Positions 22,858 to 31,575 of a stretch of 34,596 nt of DNA are shown piece by piece. The position numbers and the translations under genes are program-made. The DNA is from Candidatus Scybalocola faecigallinarum. Its GTDB lineage: Bacteria; Bacillota; Clostridia; Lachnospirales; Lachnospiraceae. Location of the stretch: assembly GCA_018711005.1 (NCBI GenBank), contig DVIT01000042.1, positions 1 through 34,596 on the forward strand, in the 5' to 3' direction. How positions within the stretch are numbered: position 1 is the first letter of the stretch; each line of letters opens with the position of its first letter. The notes under the pieces were generated by a model that searched no databases, was not told the DNA's origin, and worked only from the letters and a program-made list of their open reading frames with translations.

Positions 22858-24273
22858 ATGGCCCAATGTCTTGAAAAATTAAATACATGGATCTGGGGCC
22901 CCTGGATGCTTGTGTTTTTTATGGGAACCGGGATTTTTCTCACAGTACGATTAAAGTTTCTGCCGTGGAAAAATCTCGGTTTTGCTTTGCGCCAGGTGTT
23001 TAAGGATATTGCCGGGCCTAAAAAGCGGGGAGAGGGGGAGATTACGCCGTTCCAGTCCCTTATGACGGCTATGGCCGCCATGATGGGCACCGGCAATATT
23101 GCAGGCGTCGCCGCAGCCATGGTCCTGGGCGGCCCGGGAGCGCTTATATGGATGCTTATTTCCGCCCTGCTGTGCATGTCATGCAGCCTGACGGAAACGA
23201 CCCTGTCCATGAAATACCGTCAAAAAAATGCCCTGGGCCAGGTGTGCGGCGGCCCAATGTATGTGATGGAAAGAGGAATCCGTCCCAAAGGCCTTGGCCG
23301 GGCCATGGCGGTGTTATTTTCTCTGTTTACCCTTGGCGCTTCCCTGGGAATGGGAAACATGACCCAGGCCAATTCCATTTCCCAGGCCCTTTCCGATACC
23401 TTTCACGTACCCCCCGCCCTTTGCGGCGGCATTTTGTTCTTTTTATGCCTTTTTGTCCTTATGGGCGGCATTGCCTGTATCGGCAAGGTGTGTTCTGTCC
23501 TTGTTCCGGTCATGTCTGTGGCCTATTTAGCCGCAACAGTGGCAGTGATCATTATTAACCGGCAAAATATCCCCCATGGCCTATATGAAATGATAACCAT
23601 GGCCTTTTCTCCCAGGGCCATTGGCGGGGGGCTGGGAGGAAGTATTGTGGCAGGACTGTCAGGCGCCATGCGCTGGGGCGTGGCCCGGGGCGTCTTTTCC
23701 CATGAAGCAGGCTTAGGCTCAGCGCCCATCGCTGCAGCGGCGGCAAAGACCGATGATCCGGTGGGCCAAAGCTATATTGCCATGACCGGGACATTTTTTG
23801 ATACTATCCTTGTATGCTCAGCCACCGGCCTGGCCATAGCCTCCTCGGGACTTTTAGGGGCCGCGGGCAGGGACGGCCAGCTGTTGACCGGGGTCGCCCT
23901 GACCAATACGATTTTTGAAACAGCCCTTGGCCCGGCGGGACGGCTGATCATTACCCTGGGCATTGCCATGTTTGCTTTTGCCACCATTATCGGATGGGAA
24001 TACTATGGGGAAAAGGCGCTGGAATATATAGTGGAATCCGGATGGCGCCGTAAAGGGGATACCATGTCCGTCCTGCGCCGCAGGCGCTGGATCAGCTTTT
24101 ACCGTCTGATCTACTGCGCCTTTGTTTTTGTGGGGGCTGTGGCATCCCTGGAAGCAGTATGGAATTTTTCGGACATTATGAACGGCGCCATGGCCCTTCC
24201 CAACCTTGTGTGCATCCTTTTATTAAGCGGCGAGGCGGCGGCTATGATCGTGCCTTATGAGTGTTCTGAATGA
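22858..24273 (+). CDS. Alanine/glycine:cation symporter (AGCS family)
   Basis: A sodium- or proton-coupled amino-acid importer of the inner membrane, 471 residues with about 10-11 hydrophobic segments. Family signatures are MMGTGNIAGVAAAM near residue 75-90 and RWGVARGVFSHEAGLGSAPIA near 275-295, the most conserved AGCS block. The start at 22858 lies after a G-rich SD (AAGGGGATGGGG). The last 32 bp overlap, tail to tail, the 3' end of the leftward M20 peptidase gene. Substrate choice among Ala, Gly, Ser or Gln cannot be read from sequence. The neighbouring peptidase operon suggests amino-acid or peptide use. Confidence 0.93.
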   Translation: MAQCLEKLNTWIWGPWMLVFFMGTGIFLTVRLKFLPWKNLGFALRQVFKDIAGPKKRGEGEITPFQSLMTAMAAMMGTGNIAGVAAAMVLGGPGALIWMLISALLCMSCSLTETTLSMKYRQKNALGQVCGGPMYVMERGIRPKGLGRAMAVLFSLFTLGASLGMGNMTQANSISQALSDTFHVPPALCGGILFFLCLFVLMGGIACIGKVCSVLVPVMSVAYLAATVAVIIINRQNIPHGLYEMITMAFSPRAIGGGLGGSIVAGLSGAMRWGVARGVFSHEAGLGSAPIAAAAAKTDDPVGQSYIAMTGTFFDTILVCSATGLAIASSGLLGAAGRDGQLLTGVALTNTIFETALGPAGRLIITLGIAMFAFATIIGWEYYGEKALEYIVESGWRRKGDTMSVLRRRRWISFYRLIYCAFVFVGAVASLEAVWNFSDIMNGAMALPNLVCILLLSGEAAAMIVPYECSE

Positions 24274-25695
24274 TCTCTTTATAAAAATCCACGCCTAAAG
24301 GCAGGGCGTCGCAGTTAATATTTTCATTAATGCCGTGGATGCTTCCGTATTGCTGATTTGTAATATATAAAGGCGCAAAGCGGATGGCATTTTCACAAAT
24401 GTCGGAATAATATTTGGCGTCAGTGCCTCCGGTCATGGTATACGGGCATACTCCGATGCCCGGGTAGATTTTGTGGATCGTTTCTTCCACAAGCTGGAAG
24501 GGGCGTCCTTTGTGATCCACTACAGGGCATGGATAGTCTTTATAAATCACCTGAGTTTCAATCTGATGCTTCTTGGCCACCTGGCGGATGATCTCAATGC
24601 TTTCATCAGTGCCCTGATGGGGGATGAAACGAAGATTTCCTGTAACATAGGCCTCCTGAGGCAGGACGTTTAACCCATTGGAGCCTTTGGCTGTAGTAAA
24701 TGCAATAGTGGTCTGGAGCATAGCAGCTCCGGCAGGGCTGATGACTGGCATAAGCTTTTTAAGGAGCGGCCCGAACAGCCACAGGTTCCGAAAGACAAAT
24801 TTCATGCCAAAGACCATGTTGGGGGCAAAGCGGGCAAACATTTCCCGGACAGAATCGTGAAACTCCGCGCGGAAAGGATTGTGCTTTTCCACATCCTGCA
24901 TAAACGCGCCAAGGCGGGGCAGAGGCGTGTTTTTAACCGGGGCGCTGGCATGGCCTCCGGCGCTTTTGGCCGTAAATTTCAGATCGCCGTAGCCCTTTTC
25001 CAGGACGCCTACCATAGCATAGGTGCCCTTAACGCCGCCGATAGGCTCGCTGATGATCATGCCGCCTTCGTCAATGAGCATGGACAGATGAACGCCCTGT
25101 TCTTTCAAATATTGAACCGTTAATGGGGCGCCTTCGCCGCTCCATTCTTCTGTACAGCTGCTGGCCAGATAAATGTCGCAGTCCGGTGTAAGCCCTGGGC
25201 CAGCAGTTCTTCCACAGCTGTAAGAAAGCAAAACAGGCTGGCCTTTGTATCTACGGTTCCGCGGCCCCATACGGCGCCATTGGCGATCTCGCCGGAAAAT
25301 GGGGGATGCTCCCATTCGCCTGAAGCTTCCACCACATCGTGGTGGCTCATTAAAAGAATGGGATCCTTATGGCTTTTTCCTTCCCATTTAAACAAAAGGC
25401 TGCCGTTAAACACATGCTTTTCCAGATGCTTATGGATGAGGGGGAACATTTCCTCAAGAGCTTCATGAAAACGGTAAAATTTGTCCCGGCTTTCATCAAA
25501 ACGGCTGGATATGGTTTCAATCTGAACCAGTTTGGAAAGAGATTTTCCGTAATCCATGCTGCGTTTTTCGTCGGCCTTTGGAATTTGGGCAGAAACAGCA
25601 GATGTAGGTTTAACAGTGACAGTGCGCACCAGGCATATGGCCAGGAGCAGGACAATGACGGCAATAACTGCCAGTAAAATATAAAGTGCGATCAC
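24242..25695 (-). pseudogene. M20 family metallopeptidase with a frameshift
   Basis: A zinc carboxypeptidase/dipeptidase of the carboxypeptidase-S-like M20 group, with an N-terminal membrane anchor (MIALYILLAVIAVIVLLLA). GTG start at 25695-25693 with AAGGAGG upstream. Zinc and catalytic motifs are split over two frames: SHHDVVEA and GRGTVDTKAS in the first, SSCTEEWSG and TGGTDAKYY in the second. The frames join if one base is restored near 25191-25197 (minus strand CAGGGCTT read as CAGGGGCTT restores Q-G-L-T-P-D). The loss is in a G-run, so it may be a sequencing error, a phase-variable tract or a true mutation. Apart from it the gene looks intact (~484 residues). It is third in an operon behind two membrane-protein genes, 12 bp from the second. 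Confidence 0.85.
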
Positions 25696-25707
25696 AAAAA
25701 TTCCTCC

Positions 25708-26385
25708 TTAAAGCTTCCCTTGTTTAAATAATATGTACCCGATAAGCAGAGCCAGTCCTCCGGCAGGGATCAGCAGCACGCTTGTCTGGGAAATGGCTGC
25801 CGGGACAAAGACACATAAAAGGGTCATGACGATCAAAGGGATCACGGCGATCTTAGGGCTCTTTAAAAAGTATTTCAGGCCCAGGGCGCCAAAAAGGGCA
25901 GGAACCACATTGTCAAAGGCCGGAGCAAGGACAGGGCTTTGAAGCACCGGCTGCAAAGGCGTGATCAAAAGGACCCCGGCAAAGATCACGGCCATGGTAA
26001 CAAGGGCGCTGGTGGCCACGCTTAAGGTGGATACGATCTCGCTTTCCGCAGAGTTGTCAGCTACGCCTACAATATCTCTGGAGTTAATGGCGCAGGGGAT
26101 CTTAAGGTTGGTCACGTTTCCGGTAATAAATGTAAGATAGCTGGCTCCGGCGCCAAGCATGGGAACATAGATCAGAAATTCCGCAATGGAAACCGGGATA
26201 TAAATCGCCGCGACTTTGGCAATGCCTGCAGCAAAGCCGGCAGGAGAGGGCATAGCGTCATATAAAAAACCAAAGAAAAAGGGGATACCCACCAGTAAGA
26301 CTACGGAGACGATCAACGTAAAGCGGCCCAGACGGTGGATCTGACGGTTATAATTTTCTAAAAATTCTTTTTGCTTTTCATCCAT
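25708..26385 (-). CDS. Uncharacterised multi-pass membrane protein, partner of the DUF5058-like protein
   Basis: 225 residues with about six hydrophobic helices after a charged N-terminus (MDEKQKEFLENYNRQIHRLG). The loop IPCAINSRDIVGVADNSAESE lies between helices and is its most distinctive polar segment. I cannot name the family. The gene lies 15 bp downstream of the DUF5058-like gene and 12 bp upstream of the M20 peptidase gene, so all three are almost certainly co-transcribed. The two similar-sized membrane proteins plausibly form a heteromeric carrier that imports peptides for the peptidase. This is inferred from operon structure only. Confidence 0.8.
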   Translation of the reverse strand: MDEKQKEFLENYNRQIHRLGRFTLIVSVVLLVGIPFFFGFLYDAMPSPAGFAAGIAKVAAIYIPVSIAEFLIYVPMLGAGASYLTFITGNVTNLKIPCAINSRDIVGVADNSAESEIVSTLSVATSALVTMAVIFAGVLLITPLQPVLQSPVLAPAFDNVVPALFGALGLKYFLKSPKIAVIPLIVMTLLCVFVPAAISQTSVLLIPAGGLALLIGYILFKQGKL

Positions 26386-26400
26386 TTTATTTTCCTCCCA

Positions 26401-27144
26401 TCAGAGCATGCCTACAAGGACAGAGGCGACCATGGCAACAAGCATACTGGTGGCTACGCTGAAGTTATCCAGCCAGGCTTTGCCTTTTTTCACAGTAAAA
26501 TATTCAAAGATCAGCATGACCAGGGCAGACACTCCGGCAACAAATAAAGGCATCCAGTTTTTGTAAGCAGTAAGCGTACCAATATAGGAGCCGATATAAG
26601 CGCTGCACAGGCCGACGAACATGGCCACAGTGGCATGAGAGCCAAAGCTGGGCTTTTTTTCCTTTGCCGGGGCGGCTGTCATATTTTTCTGAAGCTTGCC
26701 GGTATACTTTTTCAGGAAAAAGATGCAGCAGAAAACGCCGCCTAAAATACCGATAGTCATAACAAGGCCAATGGTGGAAAATGCAGACGCGGTCATTTCA
26801 CTGATTTTTAGACCGGACAGACCGGTGCTGGTGGCGGCAATCTCGGCAACGTTCAGCTCATATTGAAGGGCGCCAATCACGGACAGGCGCAGCCAGGAAA
26901 ACGGTACGCCAAGGGTTCCGCTTAAAGCCAGAACGCCGAGCAGGATGCTGATGCTGGGCAGCACTGTAAAGGTGGCGCTGGATGTAATAGCGCGGCGCAG
27001 AAGCTTTTTATCCATGCCAAGGGCCACGCCGGCGCGGTAGCTTTTAATAAGAAATACGACGCACATGATGGAAATAAATCCCAAAACCCCGGCAACGACC
27101 AGGTACATGGGGATAGAGTTGACTTGTGACAAATACTCGTTCAT
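26401..27144 (-). CDS. DUF5058-like membrane protein
   Basis: 247 residues, about seven hydrophobic segments. The region from RRAITSSATFTVLPSISILL through VPFSWLRLSVIGALQYEL resembles the DUF5058 family, in which R-x-A-I-x-S(S/G), G-P-S-type and P-x-(A/S)-W-(L/M)-R-L-S motifs are conserved; this is recognised by eye, not by search. AGGGAGG precedes the minus-strand ATG at 27144-27142. It is first in the three-gene operon and has its own leader hairpin and promoter. Biochemical function is unknown. Transport is the obvious guess. Confidence 0.75.
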   Translation of the reverse strand: MNEYLSQVNSIPMYLVVAGVLGFISIMCVVFLIKSYRAGVALGMDKKLLRRAITSSATFTVLPSISILLGVLALSGTLGVPFSWLRLSVIGALQYELNVAEIAATSTGLSGLKISEMTASAFSTIGLVMTIGILGGVFCCIFFLKKYTGKLQKNMTAAPAKEKKPSFGSHATVAMFVGLCSAYIGSYIGTLTAYKNWMPLFVAGVSALVMLIFEYFTVKKGKAWLDNFSVATSMLVAMVASVLVGML

Positions 27145-27175
27145 AGCATTGAACCTCCCTGAATAAAATTAATTG

Positions 27176-27215
27176 CCCGGAAATATTTTCCATCTCTGGA
27201 AATGAATAATCCGGG
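27176..27215 (-). promoter_or_regulatory. Leader hairpin of the membrane-protein/M20 operon
   Basis: Outer stem CCCGGA 27176-27181 with TCCGGG 27210-27215, and inner perfect stem TTTCCA 27187-27192 with TGGAAA 27197-27202 around a TCTC loop. It lies between the promoter and the first gene, with no U-run beside it. Confidence 0.45.
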
Positions 27216-27227
27216 ACGCTGAAGTCT

Positions 27228-27257
27228 ATTATAGCAGATAGCAGACCGTTCACACAA
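27228..27257 (-). promoter_or_regulatory. Promoter of the membrane-protein/M20 operon
   Basis: On the minus strand a perfect TATAAT (27233-27228) carries a TGn extension, with TTGTGT 18 bp further upstream (27257-27252). Confidence 0.6.
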
Positions 27258-27280
27258 GGCACACCGTACTGTTATAAAAA

Positions 27281-27300
27281 GTATAATTATTTTGCAAAAT
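27281..27300 (+). promoter_or_regulatory. Candidate operator upstream of rubrerythrin
   Basis: A 12-bp perfect palindrome ATTTTGCAAAAT (27289-27300) lies just before the -35 box. The overlapping 15-mer at 27281-27295 matches 10 of 14 defined positions of the PerR box (TTATAATNATTATAA), mainly in its left half. Peroxide control of rubrerythrin by PerR is known in clostridia. The assignment here is tentative. Confidence 0.35.
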
Positions 27301-27303
27301 GTA

Positions 27304-27332
27304 TTGACTTTTCCCTTGGTACATGATAAACT
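27304..27332 (+). promoter_or_regulatory. Rubrerythrin promoter
   Basis: TTGACT 27304-27309, 17-bp spacer, TAAACT 27327-27332. A small dyad, AGGAA-TTA-TTCCT (27343-27355), sits close to the expected start point. Confidence 0.6.
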
Positions 27333-27496
27333 GAATAAAAATAGGAATTATTCCTGAATTTTAAAACCACATGGATCAATAAAATAGATCATCTCCGGAA
27401 GAATGTTCTTTCAGACCATTGATTAAAAGGGGTTTGGACAGGCATGTGTCCGAAGGTGATTTTTATGGCCGGACAGGCCGGAAATGGAGGAAAATT

Positions 27497-28030
27497 ATGG
27501 AATTAAAAGGATCAAAAACGGAAGCAAATTTATGGGCAGCATTTGCAGGGGAGTCTCAGGCAAGAAATAAGTACACTTACTTTGCCAGCAAGGCAAAAAA
27601 AGAAGGCTATGAGCAGATCGCAGCACTTTTCCTTGAAACAGCAAACAATGAAAAGGAACATGCAAAAATCTGGTTTAAGCTCCTTGATGGCATTAATGAT
27701 ACAGCTTCCAATTTAAAAGCGGCCGCAGAAGGCGAAAACTATGAGTGGACCGATATGTATGCCGAGTTTGCCAAGGTTGCAAAAGAGGAAGGTTTTGACC
27801 ATATTGCATACTTATTTGAGGAAGTAGGAAAGATCGAGAAAGAACATGAGGAGAGATACTTAAAGCTTCTTGAAAATGTAGAAGGCGGCCTTGTATTTTC
27901 CAGAGACGGAGATATGATCTGGCAGTGCGCAAACTGCGGCCATATCCATGTTGGCAAGGAAGCTCCGGAGGTTTGTCCGGTATGCGCCCATCCAAAGGCT
28001 TATTTCCAGCTTCAGGCAAAGAATTATTAA
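27497..28030 (+). CDS. rbr: Rubrerythrin
   Basis: A cytoplasmic di-iron peroxidase that protects anaerobes from hydrogen peroxide, taking electrons through a rubredoxin-type centre. The ATG at 27497 follows TGGAGG; the frame is open upstream from 27419 but has no SD there. The 177-residue protein has a ferritin-like four-helix domain with ligands E19 ([10 protein letters not shown]), E52/H55 (NNEKEHAK) and E114/H117 ([10 protein letters not shown]), then a rubredoxin-like domain with C144/C147 (CANCGH) and C160/C163 (CPVC). All metal ligands I would expect are present. It is monocistronic, with a promoter and a strong terminator. Confidence 0.96.
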   Translation: MELKGSKTEANLWAAFAGESQARNKYTYFASKAKKEGYEQIAALFLETANNEKEHAKIWFKLLDGINDTASNLKAAAEGENYEWTDMYAEFAKVAKEEGFDHIAYLFEEVGKIEKEHEERYLKLLENVEGGLVFSRDGDMIWQCANCGHIHVGKEAPEVCPVCAHPKAYFQLQAKNY

Positions 28031-28081
28031 TAAAGCTGCCAGCTTCAGGCAATGTTTCATAAGAAAGCATAAGAATTATGG

Positions 28082-28123
28082 CAGGGATCAGTGTGTCAGT
28101 TCACGCCGGTCCCTGTTTTTTTT
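28082..28123 (+). terminator. Terminator after rubrerythrin
   Basis: CAGGGATC 28082-28089 pairs with GGTCCCTG 28108-28115 (one G-U), followed by eight Ts. Confidence 0.85.
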
Positions 28124-28138
28124 CGGGGAAGACAAGAA

Positions 28139-28283
28139 ATTGCCTGCTTATTTTATACAAGTGATGCAGTTGCAGAAATAATCGTTGAATTTCCAATAAA
28201 GTATGGTAAAATATTACTTGCAGGCAATGGTTTGCGCTGTGTCCTATTGCCTGAAAGGGCGCCGGAGCGGCAGTTATCCGGCG
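28139..28283 (+). promoter_or_regulatory. Promoter with flanking inverted repeat and leader hairpin before the isomerase gene
   Basis: The promoter is TTGAAT 28185-28190, 16 bp, TAAAAT 28207-28212. A perfect 9-bp inverted repeat brackets it: ATTGCCTGC 28139-28147 and GCAGGCAAT 28220-28228. A further leader hairpin, CGCCGGA 28260-28266 with TCCGGCG 28277-28283, lies before the SD. The flanking arms suggest repressor binding. Confidence 0.5.
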
Positions 28284-28320
28284 GACAAAAACTATTAAAG
28301 TATTCAGGAGGATAAAAAGA

Positions 28321-29235
28321 ATGAAATTAGGTTTAGTAAGTGCTATTTTAGGGGATCTTTCATTTGAAGAAATGATTGATTTTCTTGCAGAAAACGGCTT
28401 TCAGTGTGTAGAAGTGGCATGCTGGCCCAAAGGCAAGGCCGCCAGAAGATATGCAGGCGTGACTCATATTAATGTGGATGAGCTGACGGACGAAAAGGTC
28501 GCATATATTAAAAAATATGTCGCTGACAGAGGCATTGAGATTTCTTCACTGGCTTATTATCCAAATACCATGGATCCGGATCCGGAAAAGAGAGCTGTCT
28601 TTGTAGAGCATTTGAAAAAGGTTATTGTAGCTTCCGCAAAGCTTGGCGTAAATATGGTAACAACTTTTGTGGGCCGTGTGCCTGACAAGACAGTGGCTCA
28701 AAACCTTGAGATCGTTAAGGAAGTTTGGCCGCCGATCGTTAAGCTGGCAGAAGAACAGGGCGTTAAGATCGCCATTGAAAACTGCCCGATGTTATTTACA
28801 GATGATGAATGGCCAGGCGGACAGAATATTATGACAAGCCCTGCAAACTGGAGAAAAGTATTTGAGATCCTTGACAGCCCGAATTTCGGTATTAACTACG
28901 ATCCGTCCCATTTTATTTGGCAGCAGATCGACTATATCAGACCGATCTACGAATTTAAGGATAAGATCTTCCATGTTCATTATAAAGATATTAAGATTTA
29001 CTCGGAAAAACTGGCGGATGTAGGCATTATGGCCACACCCCTCCAGTATATGTCTCCAAAACTTCCCGGTCTTGGGGATGTTGACTGGGGTAAATATGTA
29101 TCTGCCCTGACGGACATCGGATTTGATGGATGCACATGTATTGAGGTTGAAGATAAAGCTTTTGAAGGCAGCCTTGAGGATATGAAGAAATCCGTTATTT
29201 TGAGCAAGAGATATTTGGAGCAGTATGTCATTTGA
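28321..29235 (+). CDS. Sugar phosphate isomerase/epimerase-like TIM-barrel protein
   Basis: 304 residues of the xylose isomerase-like/AP endonuclease 2 superfamily, cytoplasmic and probably metal-dependent. The candidate metal ligands are at the expected strand ends: E153 (AIENCP), D194 and H197 (NYDPSHF), H220 (FHVHYKD) and E275 (CIEVED). The substrate cannot be told; inositol, keto-sugar or rare-sugar metabolism are all possible. A strong AGGAGG SD precedes the ATG. The gene is alone between its own promoter and terminator, with no adjacent dehydrogenase or transporter to suggest a pathway. Confidence 0.88.
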   Translation: MKLGLVSAILGDLSFEEMIDFLAENGFQCVEVACWPKGKAARRYAGVTHINVDELTDEKVAYIKKYVADRGIEISSLAYYPNTMDPDPEKRAVFVEHLKKVIVASAKLGVNMVTTFVGRVPDKTVAQNLEIVKEVWPPIVKLAEEQGVKIAIENCPMLFTDDEWPGGQNIMTSPANWRKVFEILDSPNFGINYDPSHFIWQQIDYIRPIYEFKDKIFHVHYKDIKIYSEKLADVGIMATPLQYMSPKLPGLGDVDWGKYVSALTDIGFDGCTCIEVEDKAFEGSLEDMKKSVILSKRYLEQYVI

Positions 29236-29242
29236 TTTTTTT

Positions 29243-29274
29243 CTCCCGGGAAGCATCTTCCCGGGAGATTTTTT
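29243..29274 (+). terminator. Terminator after the isomerase gene
   Basis: A perfect 11-bp stem, CTCCCGGGAAG 29243-29253 with 29257-29267, a 3-nt loop, then ATTTTTT. A T-run also precedes it. Confidence 0.93.
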
Positions 29275-29337
29275 AGACCGCTGCATTTTAGCACAGCAAA
29301 AGCCTGAACAACACCATGGAGAGAGGAGCCTGCATTT

Positions 29338-30867
29338 ATGAAAAAGATCATGAAACTGTTACTGAGCCGCTTATTTCTGGTGGGGATCCTCATTATACTG
29401 CAGATCGTATGGCTTCTGGTAGCTTTTTTTCATCTGAGTAACTACTCGGTGATCATCCGCATATTTTTTACGGCATTAAGCATTTTCGTTGCCTTATGGA
29501 TCATTAACAAACGGGATAATCCGGCTTATAAGCTGGCCTGGATCGTGCCTATCCTTTTAATGCCTTTGCTTGGCGGTCTGATGTATGTGGCCTTTGGAAA
29601 TAAAAACCCCAGCCGGGGGATGCGCCACATGCTGGAGCGTGAAAAGGCCAGGATATGGCCGTCAGTAAAGCAGGATCCTAAGGTGATCCAAACCGTGGAA
29701 AGCGTAAATATGAATGTGGCCGGACAGGCAAAGTATCTTTTAAGAAACGGATTCCCTATTTATGAAAATTCCACGGCCCGGTATTTTCCTTCCGGCGAGG
29801 CCTGCTATCCGGTCATGCTGGAGGAATTGAAAAAGGCGAAGCACTATATTTTTATGGAATATTTTATTGTAGGCGACGGCGTTATGTGGCAGGGGATCCT
29901 GGATATTTTAAAGGAAAAGGTAAAAGAAGGGGTGGATGTAAGGTTTATTTATGATGATGTGGGCTGTGTTTCCCTGCTGCCCGTTCATTATTATAAACAG
30001 CTTGAAGCCATGGGCATTAAGTGTATGGCCTTTAATCCCTTTGTCCCGCTTTTTTCTCTTGTCATGAATAACCGTGACCACCGCAAGATCCTTGTGATCG
30101 ACGGCCATACGGCATTTTCCGGCGGGATCAATCTGGCGGATGAATATATTAATCACATTGTCCGTTTTGGCTACTGGAAGGATACGGCCATTATGATCCG
30201 GGGAGAAGCGGTCTGGAATTTTACCGTTATGTTTTTACAGACCTGGAATGCATTTTATCATAAAAAGGATGAAAACATTGCCATATACAAGCCGGATGTT
30301 TATATTCACAAAGATTATATGGACGGTTTTATCCAGCCCTACGGGGATTCGCCTCTGGATGATGAAGTGGTGGGAGAGAGTACGTACCTGAATATTATTA
30401 ATCAGGCCAGCCGCTATGTGTATATTTTTACCCCGTACCTGATCATTGATAATGAAATGATGACGGCCCTGTGCCTTGCCGCCAAGCGGGGCGTGGATGT
30501 GCGCATTGTGACTCCGGCCATTCCGGATAAAAAGATGATCTTTCTTCTGACCCAGTCCTATTATGAACAGCTGCTGGAAAACGGTGTGCGGATCTACGAA
30601 TATACGCCAGGTTTTATCCATGCCAAAAACTTTGTGGCTGATGACATTATTGCTACCGTGGGATCCATTAACCTGGATTTTAGGAGCTTGTACCTGCATT
30701 TTGAATGCGGCGTTTATATGTACCGTACCCGGGCGGTCATGGATGCTAAAAAGGACGCTCTGGATACGATCCGGGAAAGCCGGGAGATCACCCTGGCAGA
30801 CGCCCGCCCCGGCGTGATCAAGGGGCTGTTCCAGGCTGTGCTGAGAGTTTTTGCACCGCTGCTGTAA
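29338..30867 (+). CDS. cls: Cardiolipin synthase
   Basis: Joins two phosphatidylglycerol molecules into cardiolipin at the membrane (phospholipase D superfamily). The 509-residue protein has two N-terminal membrane helices (about 8-32 and 36-56), the PLDc_N-type segment (NPAYKLAWIVPILLMPLLGG), then two HKD motifs: H248-K250-D255 (DHRKILVIDG) and H428-K430-D435 (IHAKNFVADD), each followed by its G-(G/S)-x-N segment (SGGINLADEY; VGSINLDFRS). GAGAGG lies ~10-14 nt before the ATG. It is followed after ~40 bp by the beta-helix and CPBP genes in the same direction and is probably co-transcribed with them. Confidence 0.95.
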   Translation: MKKIMKLLLSRLFLVGILIILQIVWLLVAFFHLSNYSVIIRIFFTALSIFVALWIINKRDNPAYKLAWIVPILLMPLLGGLMYVAFGNKNPSRGMRHMLEREKARIWPSVKQDPKVIQTVESVNMNVAGQAKYLLRNGFPIYENSTARYFPSGEACYPVMLEELKKAKHYIFMEYFIVGDGVMWQGILDILKEKVKEGVDVRFIYDDVGCVSLLPVHYYKQLEAMGIKCMAFNPFVPLFSLVMNNRDHRKILVIDGHTAFSGGINLADEYINHIVRFGYWKDTAIMIRGEAVWNFTVMFLQTWNAFYHKKDENIAIYKPDVYIHKDYMDGFIQPYGDSPLDDEVVGESTYLNIINQASRYVYIFTPYLIIDNEMMTALCLAAKRGVDVRIVTPAIPDKKMIFLLTQSYYEQLLENGVRIYEYTPGFIHAKNFVADDIIATVGSINLDFRSLYLHFECGVYMYRTRAVMDAKKDALDTIRESREITLADARPGVIKGLFQAVLRVFAPLL

Positions 30868-30906
30868 GCCCGGGACACAGGAAAAGGAAAGGAGTTTAAT
30901 GAAATC

Positions 30907-31575
30907 ATGTATGAAGAATTAACAATCAACAGACTTTATGATCTCAATGAAACGATCGCGGCCCGTTTATTTGACGGACTGGTATATCCCTGGGAGGCTC
31001 TGCCGAAGATCAAGGATTTTATTTTGACGCTTGGGCCGACCCTGTCTAAGGATGAATATGATCAGGTGGGAGAAGATGTATGGATCGCAAAGGACGCAAA
31101 GGTGTATCCGTCAGCCCTGATCAATGGCCCGGCCATTATCGGAAAAGGGGCTGAGGTCCGTCACTGTGCCTTTATCCGGGGCAATGCCATTGTTGGTGAA
31201 GGGGCTGTTGTAGGCAATTCCACAGAGCTTAAAAACGTGGTTTTATTTAACAAGGTCCAGGTGCCTCATTACAATTATGTAGGGGATTCCATCTTGGGCT
31301 ACAAGGCTCACATGGGCGCCGGCTCCATTACTTCTAATGTAAAATCAGATAAAACACTGGTGGATGTTGTTGTGGCAGGAGAGCGGATCCATACAGGCCT
31401 TAAGAAATTTGGCGCCATGCTGGGCGACCAGGTGGAAGTAGGCTGCAATACAGTGATGAACCCGGGAACTGTGATCGGCCCGTGTTCAAATGTATATCCG
31501 CTGTCCATGGTCCGGGGCTTTGTTCCTGAGAAAAGCATTTACAAAAAACAGGGAGAGGTTGTAAAGAAAGTATGA
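30907..31575 (+). CDS. Left-handed beta-helix (UDP-GlcNAc pyrophosphorylase-like) protein
   Basis: 222 residues with hexapeptide repeats from about residue 60 (VWIAKDAKVYPSALINGPAI, then IGKGAEVRHCAFIRGNAIVG). It resembles the acetyltransferase half of GlmU but has no N-terminal nucleotidyltransferase domain, although such proteins are often annotated as UDP-N-acetylglucosamine pyrophosphorylase. It is more likely an acyltransferase or sugar-binding protein. ATG 30907 follows AAAGGAG with a rather long 12-nt gap. Its stop overlaps the CPBP start by four bases (ATGA), implying coupled translation, and it follows cls by ~40 bp. A role in envelope metabolism is plausible from these neighbours. 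Confidence 0.82.
   Translation: MYEELTINRLYDLNETIAARLFDGLVYPWEALPKIKDFILTLGPTLSKDEYDQVGEDVWIAKDAKVYPSALINGPAIIGKGAEVRHCAFIRGNAIVGEGAVVGNSTELKNVVLFNKVQVPHYNYVGDSILGYKAHMGAGSITSNVKSDKTLVDVVVAGERIHTGLKKFGAMLGDQVEVGCNTVMNPGTVIGPCSNVYPLSMVRGFVPEKSIYKKQGEVVKKV

Noticed and set aside
27419-27496. N-terminal extension of rubrerythrin
   Set aside because: The open frame upstream of 27497 has no SD, its residues do not resemble the family, and the ATG at 27497 follows TGGAGG.
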